From: Burkholderia oklahomensis C6786
Lineage (GTDB): Bacteria > Pseudomonadota > Gammaproteobacteria > Burkholderiales > Burkholderiaceae
Assembly (NCBI RefSeq): GCF_000959365.1
Contig: NZ_CP009555.1
Location: 2,232,001 to 2,296,000, forward strand
Reading direction: 5' to 3'
Length of the DNA: 64,000 nucleotides
Shown piece after piece: positions 1-9,637 of this stretch. Every line of letters begins with the position of its first letter. The first letter of the stretch is position 1. The position numbers were made by a program, and so were the translations under genes. The notes beneath the pieces were generated by a model, which saw only the letters and a program-made list of their open reading frames with translations, searched no databases and was not told the origin of the DNA.

Positions 1-759
1 CGCTGGCGCAAGCGCCAGGGACGCGGCTATTTGCAGCCGGTCGCTGCGCGTTCGACGATCGCGCTCGACGATCTGCAGAACATCGATCGCCAGAAGGCGC
101 TGATCGAGCAGAACACGCGTCAGTTCGTGAACAGGAAGCCCGCGAACAACGTGCTGCTGACGGGCGCGCGCGGCACCGGCAAGTCGTCGCTGATCAAGGC
201 GTGCCTGAACGCATATGCAGCCGACGGGCTGCGGCTCATCGAAGTCGACAAGGAGGATCTGCACGATCTGGGCGACATCGTCGAGCTGATCTCCGCGCGC
301 CCCGAGCGCTTCATCGTGTTCTGCGACGATCTGTCGTTCGAAGAGGGCGAATCGGGCTACAAGGCGCTCAAGGTCGCGCTCGACGGGTCGGTCGCCGCGC
401 AGTCCGACAACGTGCTGATCTATGCGACGTCGAACCGCCGCCATCTGCTGCCCGAGTACATGAGCGACAACGAGACGTACAAGCATCTGCCGGACGGCGA
501 GATCCATCCGGGTGAGGTCGTCGAGGAGAAGATCTCGCTGTCGGAGCGCTTCGGCCTCTGGGTCAGCTTCTATCCGTTCAAGCAGGACGACTATCTGACG
601 ATCGTCGGGCACTGGCTCAAGCATTTCGGCTGCGATGACGCCGAGATCGATACGGCGCGCGGCGACGCGCTCGTCTGGGCGCTCGAGCGCGGCTCGCGCT
701 CCGGCCGGGTCGCATGGCAGTTCGCGCGCGATCGCGCGGGCCGCAAGGAGAACGTATGA
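1..759 (+). CDS. P-loop ATPase, DUF815-like (5' end outside window)
   Basis: The reading frame is open from base 1, so the start lies upstream and only the C-terminal part is seen. It holds a Walker A motif (LLTGARGTGKSS) and a Walker B-like run (RFIVFCDDLSF), and the sequence YATSNRRHLLPEYMSDN fits the DUF815 family of AAA-type ATPases. The function of that family is not established. The stop overlaps the mutT start (ATGA at 756-759), so the two genes are probably translationally coupled. Confidence 0.85.
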   Translation, partial: RWRKRQGRGYLQPVAARSTIALDDLQNIDRQKALIEQNTRQFVNRKPANNVLLTGARGTGKSSLIKACLNAYAADGLRLIEVDKEDLHDLGDIVELISARPERFIVFCDDLSFEEGESGYKALKVALDGSVAAQSDNVLIYATSNRRHLLPEYMSDNETYKHLPDGEIHPGEVVEEKISLSERFGLWVSFYPFKQDDYLTIVGHWLKHFGCDDAEIDTARGDALVWALERGSRSGRVAWQFARDRAGRKENV

Positions 760-1205
760 GTATCGAAGTATCGAACGACGCGGCGCCTGCCGGCGTCGCC
801 CGCAAGGTCACCGAAGTCGCGGTCGGCGTGCTGGTGCAGCCGGATGGCCGCTATCTGCTCGCGCAGCGTTTGCCCGGCAAGCCTTACGAGGGCTACTGGG
901 AGTTTCCGGGCGGCAAGCTCGAGGCAGGCGAGAGCGTCGAAGACGCGCTCGCCCGCGAACTGCACGAGGAGCTCGGCATCGCCGTGACCGCGTGCCATCG
1001 CTGGCACACGCTCGAGCACGACTATCCGCACGCGTACGTCCGCCTGTACTTCTGCAAGGTGACGGGCTGGACGGGCGAGCCGCATAGCCGCGAAGGGCAG
1101 GCGTTCGTCTGGCAGCGTCTGCCTGTCGACGTCGAGCCGCTGCTGCCTGCCGCGCTTCCCGTGCTCGAACTGCTCGCGCGCGAGCGGGTCGGCGAGCAGC
1201 AATAA
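756..1205 (+). CDS. mutT: 8-oxo-dGTP diphosphatase, Nudix family (MutT)
   Basis: Nudix hydrolases of this type clear oxidised nucleotides such as 8-oxo-dGTP from the pool and so limit A:T to C:G transversions. The 149-residue protein carries a full Nudix box from about residue 52 to 75 (GGKLEAGE...RELHEELGI). I chose the ATG at 756 over an earlier in-frame ATG at 714 because AAGGAG (745-750) lies five bases upstream and the start overlaps the preceding stop. Length and position beside the DUF815-type ATPase and yacG match the usual betaproteobacterial order. Confidence 0.9.
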   Translation: MSIEVSNDAAPAGVARKVTEVAVGVLVQPDGRYLLAQRLPGKPYEGYWEFPGGKLEAGESVEDALARELHEELGIAVTACHRWHTLEHDYPHAYVRLYFCKVTGWTGEPHSREGQAFVWQRLPVDVEPLLPAALPVLELLARERVGEQQ

Positions 1206-1315
1206 ACGTGCGCGGGCCTTCGGTCCGCCAGCTTTCCTTCTATCCAGTCACGACCTTCTTGGGACGCGGTCCGCGGCGCCGGCCGCATCCGGCCGGCCGT
1301 TCGACGCGGCGGCGG

Positions 1316-1519
1316 TCAGCCGCGGCCGCCGTCTTCCCGATGGCCTGCGTCGTCGTCGGACGGCGCTTCGTCATCCGTTCCGCCGATCCTGTACTTCTCG
1401 GCTGCCCAGGCACCGAGATCGAACTGCTTGCAGCGGGCGGAACAGAACGGGCGGAAACGGTTTTCGGGCGTCCAGCGGACTTCCTTGCAGCAGGACGGGC
1501 ATTTCACGACAGTAACCAT
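1316..1519 (-). CDS. yacG: DNA gyrase inhibitor YacG (zinc-finger protein)
   Basis: This is a 67-residue protein with four zinc-binding cysteines, C7-P-S-C10 and C26-x3-C30, as expected for YacG. In E. coli, YacG binds GyrB and inhibits gyrase. The tail is acidic and low in complexity. The ATG at 1519 begins the conserved family sequence, whereas a longer open frame upstream only shadows zapD. It lies just downstream of zapD on the same strand, the usual coaE-zapD-yacG cluster. Confidence 0.88.
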   Translation of the reverse strand: MVTVVKCPSCCKEVRWTPENRFRPFCSARCKQFDLGAWAAEKYRIGGTDDEAPSDDDAGHREDGGRG

Positions 1520-1554
1520 ACGGATGCGATGATCGACGCGGCGCGAGGCCGCTG

Positions 1555-2364
<810 letters not shown>

Positions 2365-2459
2365 TCACTGCCTACCCTAGCAATCACGCCATTTTTCGGG
2401 ACGCATGACGGCGTGTTGCGGTTGCGTGCATCGGATGCAACGTATGCGCCGCAGGCTCG

Positions 2460-3071
2460 TCAATGCTTCGCCGCGGCTGCGTACGCGAGATAGCGTTGGT
2501 GCAGTGCGGCGACTTCGGCTGCGAGTTCGTCGTGCGGCGCATCGTCGTTGACGATCACGTCGTCGGCGGCGGCAAGCCGTGCGTCGCGCGGCGCTTGTCG
2601 TGCGACGATCGCCTCCACCTGCTCGCGGCTGAAGCCGTTGCGGCGCATCACGCGCGCGATTTGCGTTTCGACGTCGCAATCGACGACGAGCACGCGGTCC
2701 ACACGCGCCTTCCACGTTCCCGACTCGACGAGGAGCGGCACGACGAAGACGACGTACGCGCCTTGTGCCGCGCTGGCCTCGCGCTCGGTCTCTTCGCGGA
2801 TCAGCGGATGGGTGATCGCTTCGAGTCGCTTGCGCGCGAATTCGTCGCTGAAGATCAGCGCGCGCATCTTCGCGCGATCGAGCGAACCGTCGGCTGCGAT
2901 GAACTCCGCGCCGAACTCGCGCGCGATGAGCGGCATCGCGAGGCCGCGCGGCGCGGTGATGCGGTGCGCGATCAGATCGGTATCGACGATCGATGCGCCG
3001 AGCTCGCCGAACAGATTCGCGACGGTCGTCTTGCCGCTGCCGATTCCGCCCGTCAATCCCACTGAAAACAT
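2460..3071 (-). CDS. coaE: dephospho-CoA kinase
   Basis: This enzyme phosphorylates dephospho-CoA at the 3' hydroxyl, the last step of coenzyme A synthesis. The P-loop [12 protein letters not shown] is at residues 5-16, and the protein has the usual length of about 200 residues (203). It starts three bases after the pilD stop, so it is the distal gene of the pilB-pilC-pilD-coaE unit. Confidence 0.95.
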   Translation of the reverse strand: MFSVGLTGGIGSGKTTVANLFGELGASIVDTDLIAHRITAPRGLAMPLIAREFGAEFIAADGSLDRAKMRALIFSDEFARKRLEAITHPLIREETEREASAAQGAYVVFVVPLLVESGTWKARVDRVLVVDCDVETQIARVMRRNGFSREQVEAIVARQAPRDARLAAADDVIVNDDAPHDELAAEVAALHQRYLAYAAAAKH

Positions 3072-3074
3072 AGG

Positions 3075-3986
3075 TCAGCCTCCGAGCAGCAGGTAGAACG
3101 GCGTGCCGAAAAAGAGGGTCGCCGCGCCGCCTGCCGCGAGGAACGGGCCGAACGGCAGCGGTTCCTCGAAGCGCATGCGGCCGCGCCAGGTCGCGACGAG
3201 ACCGATCGCCGCACCCGCGACGGCGGCGATCAGCACGATCTGCGGCAACGCTTCCCAGCCGAGCCACGCGCCGAGCGCGGCGAGGAGCTTCAGGTCGCCG
3301 TAACCGATCCCTTCGATTCCGCGCAGCAATTTGAACAGCCACAGAATGCACCAGAGGAACAGGTAGCCGGCGATTGCGCCGATCACCGCAGTGCGCAGGC
3401 TCGCGAACGTATCCCACAGATTGACGCACAGGCCCGCCCACAAGAGCGGCAGCGTCAGCGAATCGGGCAGGAAGCCGGTCTGCATGTCGATCGCGCTCAT
3501 GGCGAGGAGCGCCGCGCACAGGCCGAACGCGGCGAGCGCAGCGCCGCTCGGCCCGAAGAGCGCGAGCGCGCCGGCGGCGAGCGCGCCGCTCGCGAGTTCG
3601 ATGAGCGGATAGCGTGCGCCGATCGGTGCACGGCAGCGGCGGCAGCGGCCGCGCAACGCGATGTAGCTGAGGACCGGAATGTTCTCCCACGCGCGGAGCA
3701 CGTGGCCGCAGTGCGGGCACGCGCTGCGCGGCACGCAGAGGTTGTAGCGCGGCGGCAGGCCGTCGTCGGCGGGCGGCTCGTCCGTCGCTTCGGCGATTTC
3801 CGCGAGCCACGCGCGCTTCATCATGATCGGCAGCCGATGGACGACGACGTTGATGAAGCTGCCGACGACGAGGCCGAACACGATCGCGAACGCAAGCTGC
3901 ATCCCCGTGGGGAGCATCGCGAACGCGGCGAGCGGCCCGGCGGCCGCGTGCGCGGCCGGATCGGAAAGGAACGGATTGGGCGTCAT
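3075..3986 (-). CDS. pilD: prepilin leader peptidase/N-methyltransferase PilD
   Basis: PilD is a polytopic inner-membrane aspartic protease that cleaves type IV pilin and pseudopilin leaders and methylates the new N-terminus. Visible hallmarks, numbered from 3986, are GSFINVVVHRLP near the N-terminus, two zinc-finger Cys pairs (CPHC at 90-93, CRRC at 115-118), and the catalytic aspartates D167 (SAID) and D231 (GYGD), followed by hydrophobic helices. An in-frame ATG at 4001 is an alternative start, and neither has a clear Shine-Dalgarno sequence. It lies between pilC and coaE. Confidence 0.92.
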   Translation of the reverse strand: MTPNPFLSDPAAHAAAGPLAAFAMLPTGMQLAFAIVFGLVVGSFINVVVHRLPIMMKRAWLAEIAEATDEPPADDGLPPRYNLCVPRSACPHCGHVLRAWENIPVLSYIALRGRCRRCRAPIGARYPLIELASGALAAGALALFGPSGAALAAFGLCAALLAMSAIDMQTGFLPDSLTLPLLWAGLCVNLWDTFASLRTAVIGAIAGYLFLWCILWLFKLLRGIEGIGYGDLKLLAALGAWLGWEALPQIVLIAAVAGAAIGLVATWRGRMRFEEPLPFGPFLAAGGAATLFFGTPFYLLLGG

Positions 3987-4030
3987 CGAGGCGGTTGGCA
4001 TCGCAAATGGAGTCGGATTCGGCTGCGATG

Positions 4031-5248
4031 CTACACCACGTTGCCGAGCTGGACGATCGGCAAGTACATCGCGACCACGAGCGCGCCGATCAGTGCGCCC
4101 AGCACGACGATCACGACGGGCTCGCACAGGCTCGCAAGCACGCCGATCTGTTCGTCGATGCGGCGATCGCAGAGCGTCGCGATGTCGATGAGCATCGTAT
4201 CGAGCGTCCCCGACTCTTCGGCGACGGCGATCGGCTGCACGACGTCGTCCGGAAAACAGTCTTCGGCGCGCATTGCGTGAGCGAGCCGCACGCCGTGCTG
4301 CAGGCGTGCGGCGATGCCGGCCGTCGCGCGATCGAAGCGCGCGTTGCCGGTCGCGTTCGATAGCGCGGCGAACGCGTCGACGAGCGGCGTGCCGGCGGCG
4401 AGCAGCGTGCCGAGCGCACGGCTCCAGCGCGCAGCGGCGAGCATGCGCACGAGCGGTCCGGCGAGGGGGGCGCGCAGCAGCGCCTGCGCGAGCGCGAGGC
4501 GCGCGGTTTCGGAGCGGCGCGCCGCATGACGGGCGGTGAAGCAGACGAACAATGCGGCCGCCACGGCAGGCGCGCTCCAGCGCGTCACGCCGGCCGACAG
4601 TGTCAGGATGAAGCGAGTCGGCGCCGGCAGCGCGGCGCCGAAGCCCGCGAAGATCTGTTCGAACGTCGGCACGACCCAAATCAGCAGGGCCGCTGTGATC
4701 GCGAGCGCGAACAGCAGCACGGCAACCGGATAAGCGAGCGCGCCTCTGACCCGTGCATGCTGGGCGGCCGCGCGTTCGCGATCGTCGGCGAGCCGCGCGA
4801 GCACCTTGGCGAGCGCGCCCGCCGTTTCGCCGACCGCGACCAGTTGGCAGAAGAGCGGATCGAACTGGCGCGGGTAGCGGCGCAGGGCGGCGGAGAACTG
4901 CCGTCCTGCAATGATCTCCCGCGCGAGTCCTGCCGCGATGCGGGGCATTTCACTTCGCTGCGTCGCCTGCGCGAGCAGTTCGAGCGACGGCGCGAGCGCG
5001 AGCCCCGCATGCAGGAGTCCTGCGAGTTGACGCGTGAAACGTGTGACGTCGCGTGCGCGCGCGCCGGGCTGCGGCGCCGTGCCGCGCGCTTCGAGATGCA
5101 GCACCGTGACGCCCATCCGTTTGAGCGCCGTGCGCGCGGCGGACGCATTGACGGCGATCAGCGTGCCGCGGCGTCGCGCGCCATCGGTCGTCACGCCCGC
5201 CCAGCGGTAACGGGCCTCGATCGGCGTGGCCGGGCTGCGCGCGCTCAT
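4031..5248 (-). CDS. pilC: type IV pilus/type II secretion inner-membrane protein (PilC/GspF)
   Basis: This is the polytopic platform protein of the pilus or secretion assembly machine. The 405 residues contain two repeated GspF domains with long hydrophobic segments and the repeated signature around ETAGALAKVL and EESGTLDTML. The start at 5248 overlaps the pilB stop (ATGA), indicating translational coupling, and the product should contact the PilB ATPase. The longer open frame upstream is a shadow of pilB. Confidence 0.92.
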   Translation of the reverse strand: MSARSPATPIEARYRWAGVTTDGARRRGTLIAVNASAARTALKRMGVTVLHLEARGTAPQPGARARDVTRFTRQLAGLLHAGLALAPSLELLAQATQRSEMPRIAAGLAREIIAGRQFSAALRRYPRQFDPLFCQLVAVGETAGALAKVLARLADDRERAAAQHARVRGALAYPVAVLLFALAITAALLIWVVPTFEQIFAGFGAALPAPTRFILTLSAGVTRWSAPAVAAALFVCFTARHAARRSETARLALAQALLRAPLAGPLVRMLAAARWSRALGTLLAAGTPLVDAFAALSNATGNARFDRATAGIAARLQHGVRLAHAMRAEDCFPDDVVQPIAVAEESGTLDTMLIDIATLCDRRIDEQIGVLASLCEPVVIVVLGALIGALVVAMYLPIVQLGNVV

Positions 5249-6522
5249 CCAGCCTCCGTCGCGCCGAGTGCTTCGTCCAGGCTCGTCGTGCCGTCGCGCA
5301 CGCGTGCGAGCGCCGCGTCGCGCAAGCTCGTCATGCCTTCGGCGTGCGCCTGCCGCGCGAGTTCGGCGCTGCTCGCGCGTGCGACGATCAGGTTGCGTTG
5401 CTCGGCGGACAGCGGCATCACCTGGTGAATGCCGATACGTCCCCGATAGCCGATTCCGTGGCACGCGGCGCAGCCCGTCGCCGCATACGGGCGCCAGCCG
5501 GCGTCGAGCGAAGCGGCGTCGAGGCCCGCCGCGCGCAGCGCATCGGGCGATGCGTCCGATGGCGCGCGGCACGCGGCGCAGAGGCGGCGCACGAGACGCT
5601 GGGCCGTCACGAGTCGCAGCGCGGCAGCGAGGTTGTACGGCGCGACGCCGATGTCGAGCAGTCGAGCAACCGCCGCGGGCGCGTCGTTCGTATGCAGTGT
5701 CGACAGCACGAGGTGGCCCGTTTGCGCGGCCTTCAGCGCAACGTCGGCGGTTTCCGCGTCGCGTATCTCGCCGACCATGATGATGTCGGGATCCTGGCGC
5801 AGGAACGCGCGCAGCGCGACCGCGAAGGTCAGCCCCGCTTTCTCGCGCACGCCGACCTGATTGATCCCGTCGAGCTCGATTTCGGCCGGGTCTTCGACCG
5901 TGCAGACGTTGCGCGACACGTCGTTCAGCATTTGCAGGAAACAGTACAGCGACAGCGTCTTGCCGCTGCCTGTCGGTCCCGTGACGAGGACGAGACCGTG
6001 CGGCGCGCCGATCGCCGCCTCGACGCGGCGCGTCTGCGCGGCGTCGAAGCCGAGCGCGGCGAGCGACAGACCGGCGGGAAGCGTCTCGAGACGCCGCAGC
6101 ACGAGTTTCTCACCGTGCAGCGTCGGCAGCGAGCTGACCCGGTAGTCGCCCGCGTGCCCCGGCGCGAGTGCGAGCCGCAGCCGGCCGTCTTGCGGCACGC
6201 GACGCTCGGCGATGTCCATCCGCGCGAGCACCTTGATGCGCGTCACGCATGCGTCGCGCAGATGGGCGGGCGGCCGCGCGAATTCGTGCAGCACGCCGTC
6301 GATCCGCAGACGAACGCGCCAGCCCGATTCGCCTGGCTCGACGTGAATGTCGGACGCGTCGCGTTCATGCGCCGCGCGCAGCATGTCGGCGACGATGCCG
6401 ACCGCGGGCGCGTCGTCGGCGAGTTCGGCGGCGCGGGGACGGGGCGGGGCGGATGCCGCGGGCGCAAGCGGCGGCGCCGGCCATGCGGACGCAAAAGAGG
6501 GAGAAGAGGATGTTGCGGACAT
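5245..6522 (-). CDS. pilB: type IV pilus/type II secretion assembly ATPase (PilB/GspE), short form
   Basis: This hexameric ATPase powers pilin assembly. Visible motifs are Walker A GPTGSGKT (182-189), Walker B DPDIIMVGEIRD (about 244-255), the His box region LVLSTLHTND, and a tetracysteine zinc motif (C315, C318, C351, C354). At 425 residues it is much shorter than typical PilB/GspE proteins of 500-570, because an Ala/Pro-rich stretch of about 40 residues replaces the usual N-terminal domain. It begins the pilB-pilC-pilD-coaE cluster. Confidence 0.9.
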   Translation of the reverse strand: MSATSSSPSFASAWPAPPLAPAASAPPRPRAAELADDAPAVGIVADMLRAAHERDASDIHVEPGESGWRVRLRIDGVLHEFARPPAHLRDACVTRIKVLARMDIAERRVPQDGRLRLALAPGHAGDYRVSSLPTLHGEKLVLRRLETLPAGLSLAALGFDAAQTRRVEAAIGAPHGLVLVTGPTGSGKTLSLYCFLQMLNDVSRNVCTVEDPAEIELDGINQVGVREKAGLTFAVALRAFLRQDPDIIMVGEIRDAETADVALKAAQTGHLVLSTLHTNDAPAAVARLLDIGVAPYNLAAALRLVTAQRLVRRLCAACRAPSDASPDALRAAGLDAASLDAGWRPYAATGCAACHGIGYRGRIGIHQVMPLSAEQRNLIVARASSAELARQAHAEGMTSLRDAALARVRDGTTSLDEALGATEAG

Positions 6523-6629
6523 CGGACCCGGCCTCGCGGCCGCCTGCTCGACACGATGGAGCGATCATCGCGCGCCGCGCAGGGCGGCCGCGAGTCGGCC
6601 GATCGGCCAACCGCGCCGCGGGTCGCGCG

Positions 6630-7925
6630 TCACGCGCTCAGCGCGCGTCCCCCGCGCGACGTGCGCGGCTTGAACAGCTTGACCGTGCGCACGCCCTGAT
6701 CGTCGCTGCGCATTACTTCGATCATCACGTCGCCGATCTTCAGGCAGACGTCGCCTTCGGGAATTTCCTCGAGCATTTCGAGGATCAGGCCGTTGAGCGT
6801 CTTGGGGCCCTTGGTCGGCAGGCTCAGGTGCAGCCAGCGGTTCAGCTCGCGCAGCGGCATGCTGCCCGCGACGATGCATTCGCCGTTCGCGTCCCAGCCG
6901 CTCTTCGAATTCTCGCTTCTCGGCATTGTCGTCGTGAATTCGCCGATCAGCTCCTCGATGATGTCCTCGGGCGTGACGAGCCCCTGCAGCTCGCCGTACT
7001 CGTTGACGACGAGCGCCGTGCGCTGCCGGCTTTCCTGGAAGTACTGCAACTGCTGGAACACGGGAGTCCCGGACGGCACGTAGTACGGCTCCGTGAGCAG
7101 TTCGCGCAGCGTCTCGCGGTCGAAATCCTGGTTGTGGAGCGCGGCGAGCGTCTTGCGCACGTGCAGCACGCCGAGCACGCGGTCGATGTCGCCTTCGTAG
7201 ACGACGAGCCGGTTGTGATAGCAGGTCTCGATCTGATGCAGCACGTCGTCGAGCGGCGCGAGGATGTTGAGCGCCTCGATCTGGCGGCGCGGGATCATCA
7301 CGTCGTCGACGGTGATGTTCTCGAGATCGAACAGGTTGAGCAGGATGCTGCGGTGCTTGGTCGGCATGAAGCTGCCCGATTCGAGCACGAGCGAGCGCAG
7401 CTCCTCGGTCGACAGCCGCTGGTCGCGCCCCCCCTTCGTGTTGATCCGCAGCGCCGCGAGGATCGAGCCCGACAGCGTGTTGACGAACCATACGACGGGC
7501 ATCATCACGCGCATCAGCGGCGCGATCACGACGCTCGCCGGCAGCGCGATCCGCTCGGGGAACGTCGCGCCGACGATCTTCGGCGTGATTTCCGCGAACA
7601 CGATGATGAGGAACGCGACGATGCCGGTCGCGATCGACAGCACGAAATTGTCGTGGCCGAACGTGCGCAGCGCGATCGACGTCGTCAGCACCGGGATGAT
7701 CGTGTTGAACAGGTTGTTGCCGATCAGGATCACGCTCAGCAGTTGATCCGTCCGCGCGAGGAGCCCCTGCGTCGTTTTCGCGCCCAGCGCGCCGCGGCCC
7801 GCGAGATGCTTGAGCCGATGGCGGTTGAGCGCCATCATCGCGGTTTCAGAAATGGAGAAGAAGCTGGAGCAGAGAAGAAGCAGGAAGATGGCGCCGATTT
7901 GCGCCCATAAGGGAATTTGGTCCAC
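6630..7925 (-). CDS. CNNM/CorC-family membrane protein (DUF21-CBS-CorC_HlyC domains)
   Basis: Proteins of this family are linked to divalent cation (Mg/Co) efflux or handling. The N-terminal half is hydrophobic, with a DUF21 domain and the motif SISETAMMALNRHRLKHLA. A pair of CBS domains follows (around DDVMIPRRQIEALN and VTPEDIIEELIGEF), then a C-terminal CorC_HlyC domain. I chose the GTG at 7925 (VDQIPLWAQIG), where homology and the first membrane helix begin. An ATG at 8009 would add an atypical 28-residue extension. Confidence 0.87.
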   Translation of the reverse strand: MDQIPLWAQIGAIFLLLLCSSFFSISETAMMALNRHRLKHLAGRGALGAKTTQGLLARTDQLLSVILIGNNLFNTIIPVLTTSIALRTFGHDNFVLSIATGIVAFLIIVFAEITPKIVGATFPERIALPASVVIAPLMRVMMPVVWFVNTLSGSILAALRINTKGGRDQRLSTEELRSLVLESGSFMPTKHRSILLNLFDLENITVDDVMIPRRQIEALNILAPLDDVLHQIETCYHNRLVVYEGDIDRVLGVLHVRKTLAALHNQDFDRETLRELLTEPYYVPSGTPVFQQLQYFQESRQRTALVVNEYGELQGLVTPEDIIEELIGEFTTTMPRSENSKSGWDANGECIVAGSMPLRELNRWLHLSLPTKGPKTLNGLILEMLEEIPEGDVCLKIGDVMIEVMRSDDQGVRTVKLFKPRTSRGGRALSA

Positions 7926-8040
7926 GCGTCGGAGAGTCGGTGAATGACAGGAATGGAAAAGACTATAGCAGAGGGGCGCGGTCGGTTCGCGTACGACGTC
8001 GTACCGCATGGTGCCGCGGGGCGACGACGGCCGTCGCGCA

Positions 8041-8071
8041 AAAAAAAACCGCGCATCGTGTGCGCGGTTTT
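8041..8071 (-). terminator. rho-independent terminator of the ancestral tRNA-Pro gene
   Basis: A perfect 11-bp stem (8045-8055 with 8061-8071) and a 5-base loop are followed, on the minus strand, by a T-run. It lies directly beyond the attL half-tRNA, where the terminator of tRNA-Pro would sit before the island inserted. Confidence 0.8.
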
Positions 8072-8078
8072 CTGCAAA

Positions 8079-8127
8079 TCTGGTCGGGGTGAGAGGATTC
8101 GAACCTCCGGCCTCTACGTCCCGAACG
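8079..8127. repeat. attL: 49-bp direct repeat, displaced 3' part of tRNA-Pro
   Basis: These 49 bases are identical to 36301-36349, which covers the 3' half of the intact tRNA-Pro gene including the CCA end. The match stops at the anticodon stem, where the sequence becomes unrelated. This copy lacks the tRNA 5' half. The arrangement is the footprint of a tyrosine integrase that targets a tRNA 3' end. Confidence 0.95.
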
Positions 8128-8223
8128 GGTTTCCCGTGCCTAAAGCGGTGTTTCGTGTTGTGTTGAGACCATTATAAATCAATAACTTGCGCTTACCTTC
8201 GTTCGGTTTCGCGAAGCTGCGCG

Positions 8224-8261
8224 AAGTGGCAACTGGCCACCGATTGCCACCAATTTGCCAC
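8224..8261. repeat. probable integrase arm-type sites, left end
   Basis: AAGTGGCA is followed by GGCCAC, then ATTGCCAC (8243-8250) and TTTGCCAC (8254-8261), 11 bases apart. The same series with the same 11-base step is found at 36213-36243 beside the other attachment site. That pairing suggests binding sites for the integrase arm domain or an accessory factor. Confidence 0.55.
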
Positions 8262-8378
8262 TGGCTTCTTCACGAATGAATGTAACAATTTGTAAAAGTG
8301 CAATCTGCGGTTGTTTTCGCGAAGCTGCGCTGCACCGCATTACCTATACAAAGGACCTCAACAAGAAATGGTCCCGTT

Positions 8379-8699
8379 ATGACCCTTCATCAAGCATTCA
8401 CCCCGCTGACCAAGCAAGCCGTCGCGGACGTTCTCGACATTTCTGTCAGGTCGGTCGAAAACTGGATAAACGAGGGCATTTTGCCCGCTCCCGTGAAGCT
8501 CGGTAACCGAGTCTACTGGCATCCTGAAGTGTTTCTCGGCTGGCTGTCGCGGCGGTTGCTGGAGCCTCCTGAGCAAAGCCAAACAGTGACGGCTACGCCG
8601 TCCGTCAAAAAGCGCCGCGACCGGAGTTCTGTCGCGGTCGCGCGGGATTTGCGGGCAGGTACGAAGAGAAAGCTCGCCCGTCTGGAAGTCGAATGTTGA
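8379..8699 (+). CDS. AlpA/MerR-like helix-turn-helix regulator, possible excisionase
   Basis: The 106-residue protein has an N-terminal winged-helix segment (QAVADVLDISVRSVENWINE, then LGNRVYWHPEVFLGWL) typical of AlpA-like and excisionase-like DNA-binding proteins, and a basic tail. Such proteins activate integrase or excision in phage-like islands, and its position next to attL fits. I chose the ATG at 8379, where the domain begins, but there is no strong Shine-Dalgarno. A motif CTATACAAAGGA (8344-8355) upstream recurs before the gene at 27639. A 15-bp direct repeat (8208-8222, 8316-8330) flanks the promoter region. Confidence 0.7.
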   Translation: MTLHQAFTPLTKQAVADVLDISVRSVENWINEGILPAPVKLGNRVYWHPEVFLGWLSRRLLEPPEQSQTVTATPSVKKRRDRSSVAVARDLRAGTKRKLARLEVEC

Positions 8700-8880
8700 A
8701 TTCGATTGGCTAGTGTTGAATTAACGGGTGCTCCGCGCCCGGCTTCTGTCGCCTGCTCGATAAGTGCGAGCTCCGTGGGTTGGGAAGCTTTCGAACGGCG
8801 CGAGTGACGACAGACCATTGAGGCGGTAGTCGACTCTGTCTGGAAAACATAGCTGAGGACATAGAGAAAGGCACCTTAAG

Positions 8881-8919
8881 CCAATGCCTGCCCCGGCGCG
8901 GAGCTGGAGCAGGCATTGG
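8881..8919. repeat. inverted repeat (11-bp arms)
   Basis: CCAATGCCTGC (8881-8891) and GCAGGCATTGG (8909-8919) are perfect inverted arms, followed at once by a second small hairpin (GCCTGC-TTCG-GCAGGC). These structures lead into the tandem array that starts at 8971 and may be related to it. No gene is seen between 8700 and 8970. Confidence 0.6.
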
Positions 8920-8970
8920 TGCCTGCTTCGGCAGGCGCCCGGGCAATGCGGGAGACGCATCGGGCCATCC

Positions 8971-9637
8971 CCGCTGACGCGGGAGAATGCTGCAAACCAC
9001 CTTTCCGGCGGCGACAACGTGACCTGCGTAACAGCCAGGCCTGCCTTTCGGGCAGTCCCCGCTGACGCGGGGCGAGGTACTGCGGTACTGCGCTCATCGC
9101 TGAGCAATTCCCGCTGACGCGGGAGAGTGCTGCAAACCACCTTTCCGGCGGTGATAACGCAACCTGCGTAACAGCCAGGCCTGCCTTTCGGGCAATCCCC
9201 GCTGACGCGGGGCGAGGTACTGCGGTACTGCGCTCATCGCTGAGCAATTCCCGCTGACGCGGGAGAGTGCTGCAAACCACCTTTCCGGCGGTGATAACGC
9301 AACCTGCGTAACAGCCAGGCCTGCCTTTCGGGCAATCCCCGCTGACGCGGGGCGAGGTACTGCGGTACTGCGCTCATCGCTGAGCAATTCCCGCTGACGC
9401 GGGAGAGTGCTGCAAACCACCTTTCCGGCGGTGATAACGCAACCTGCGTAACAGCCAGGCCTGCCTTTCGGGCAATCCCCGCTGACGCGGGGCGAGGTAC
9501 TGCGGTACTGCGCTCATCGCTGAGCAATTCCCGCTGACGCGGGAGAGTGCTGCAAACCACCTTTCCGGCGGTGATAACTCGACCTGCGTAGCAACCAGGT
9601 CTGCCCCTCGGGCAATTCCCGCTGACGCGAGAGTGCG
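8971..9637. repeat. 140-bp tandem repeat array, about 4.7 copies
   Basis: Copies begin at 8971, 9111, 9251, 9391 and 9531. The three copies from 9111 to 9530 are identical, the first has several substitutions, and the last diverges after about 45 bases and ends near 9637. Each unit carries two hairpin-forming cores related to CCCGCTGACGCGGG, spaced alternately 88 and 52 bases. The open frames across it (SRVSGN/PASAG-type peptides) reflect the repeat and are not credible genes. Confidence 0.9.

Noticed and set aside
8081..8137. Second tRNA-Pro gene at the left end
   Set aside because: Only the 3' half matches. The 5' half and anticodon region are replaced by unrelated sequence, so it is an att remnant.
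8971..9637. Possible type I-E-like CRISPR array because of CCCCGCTGACGCGGGG hairpins
   Set aside because: The spacing alternates between 88 and 52 bases, the sequences between hairpins are identical from copy to copy and not unique spacers, and no cas genes are present.
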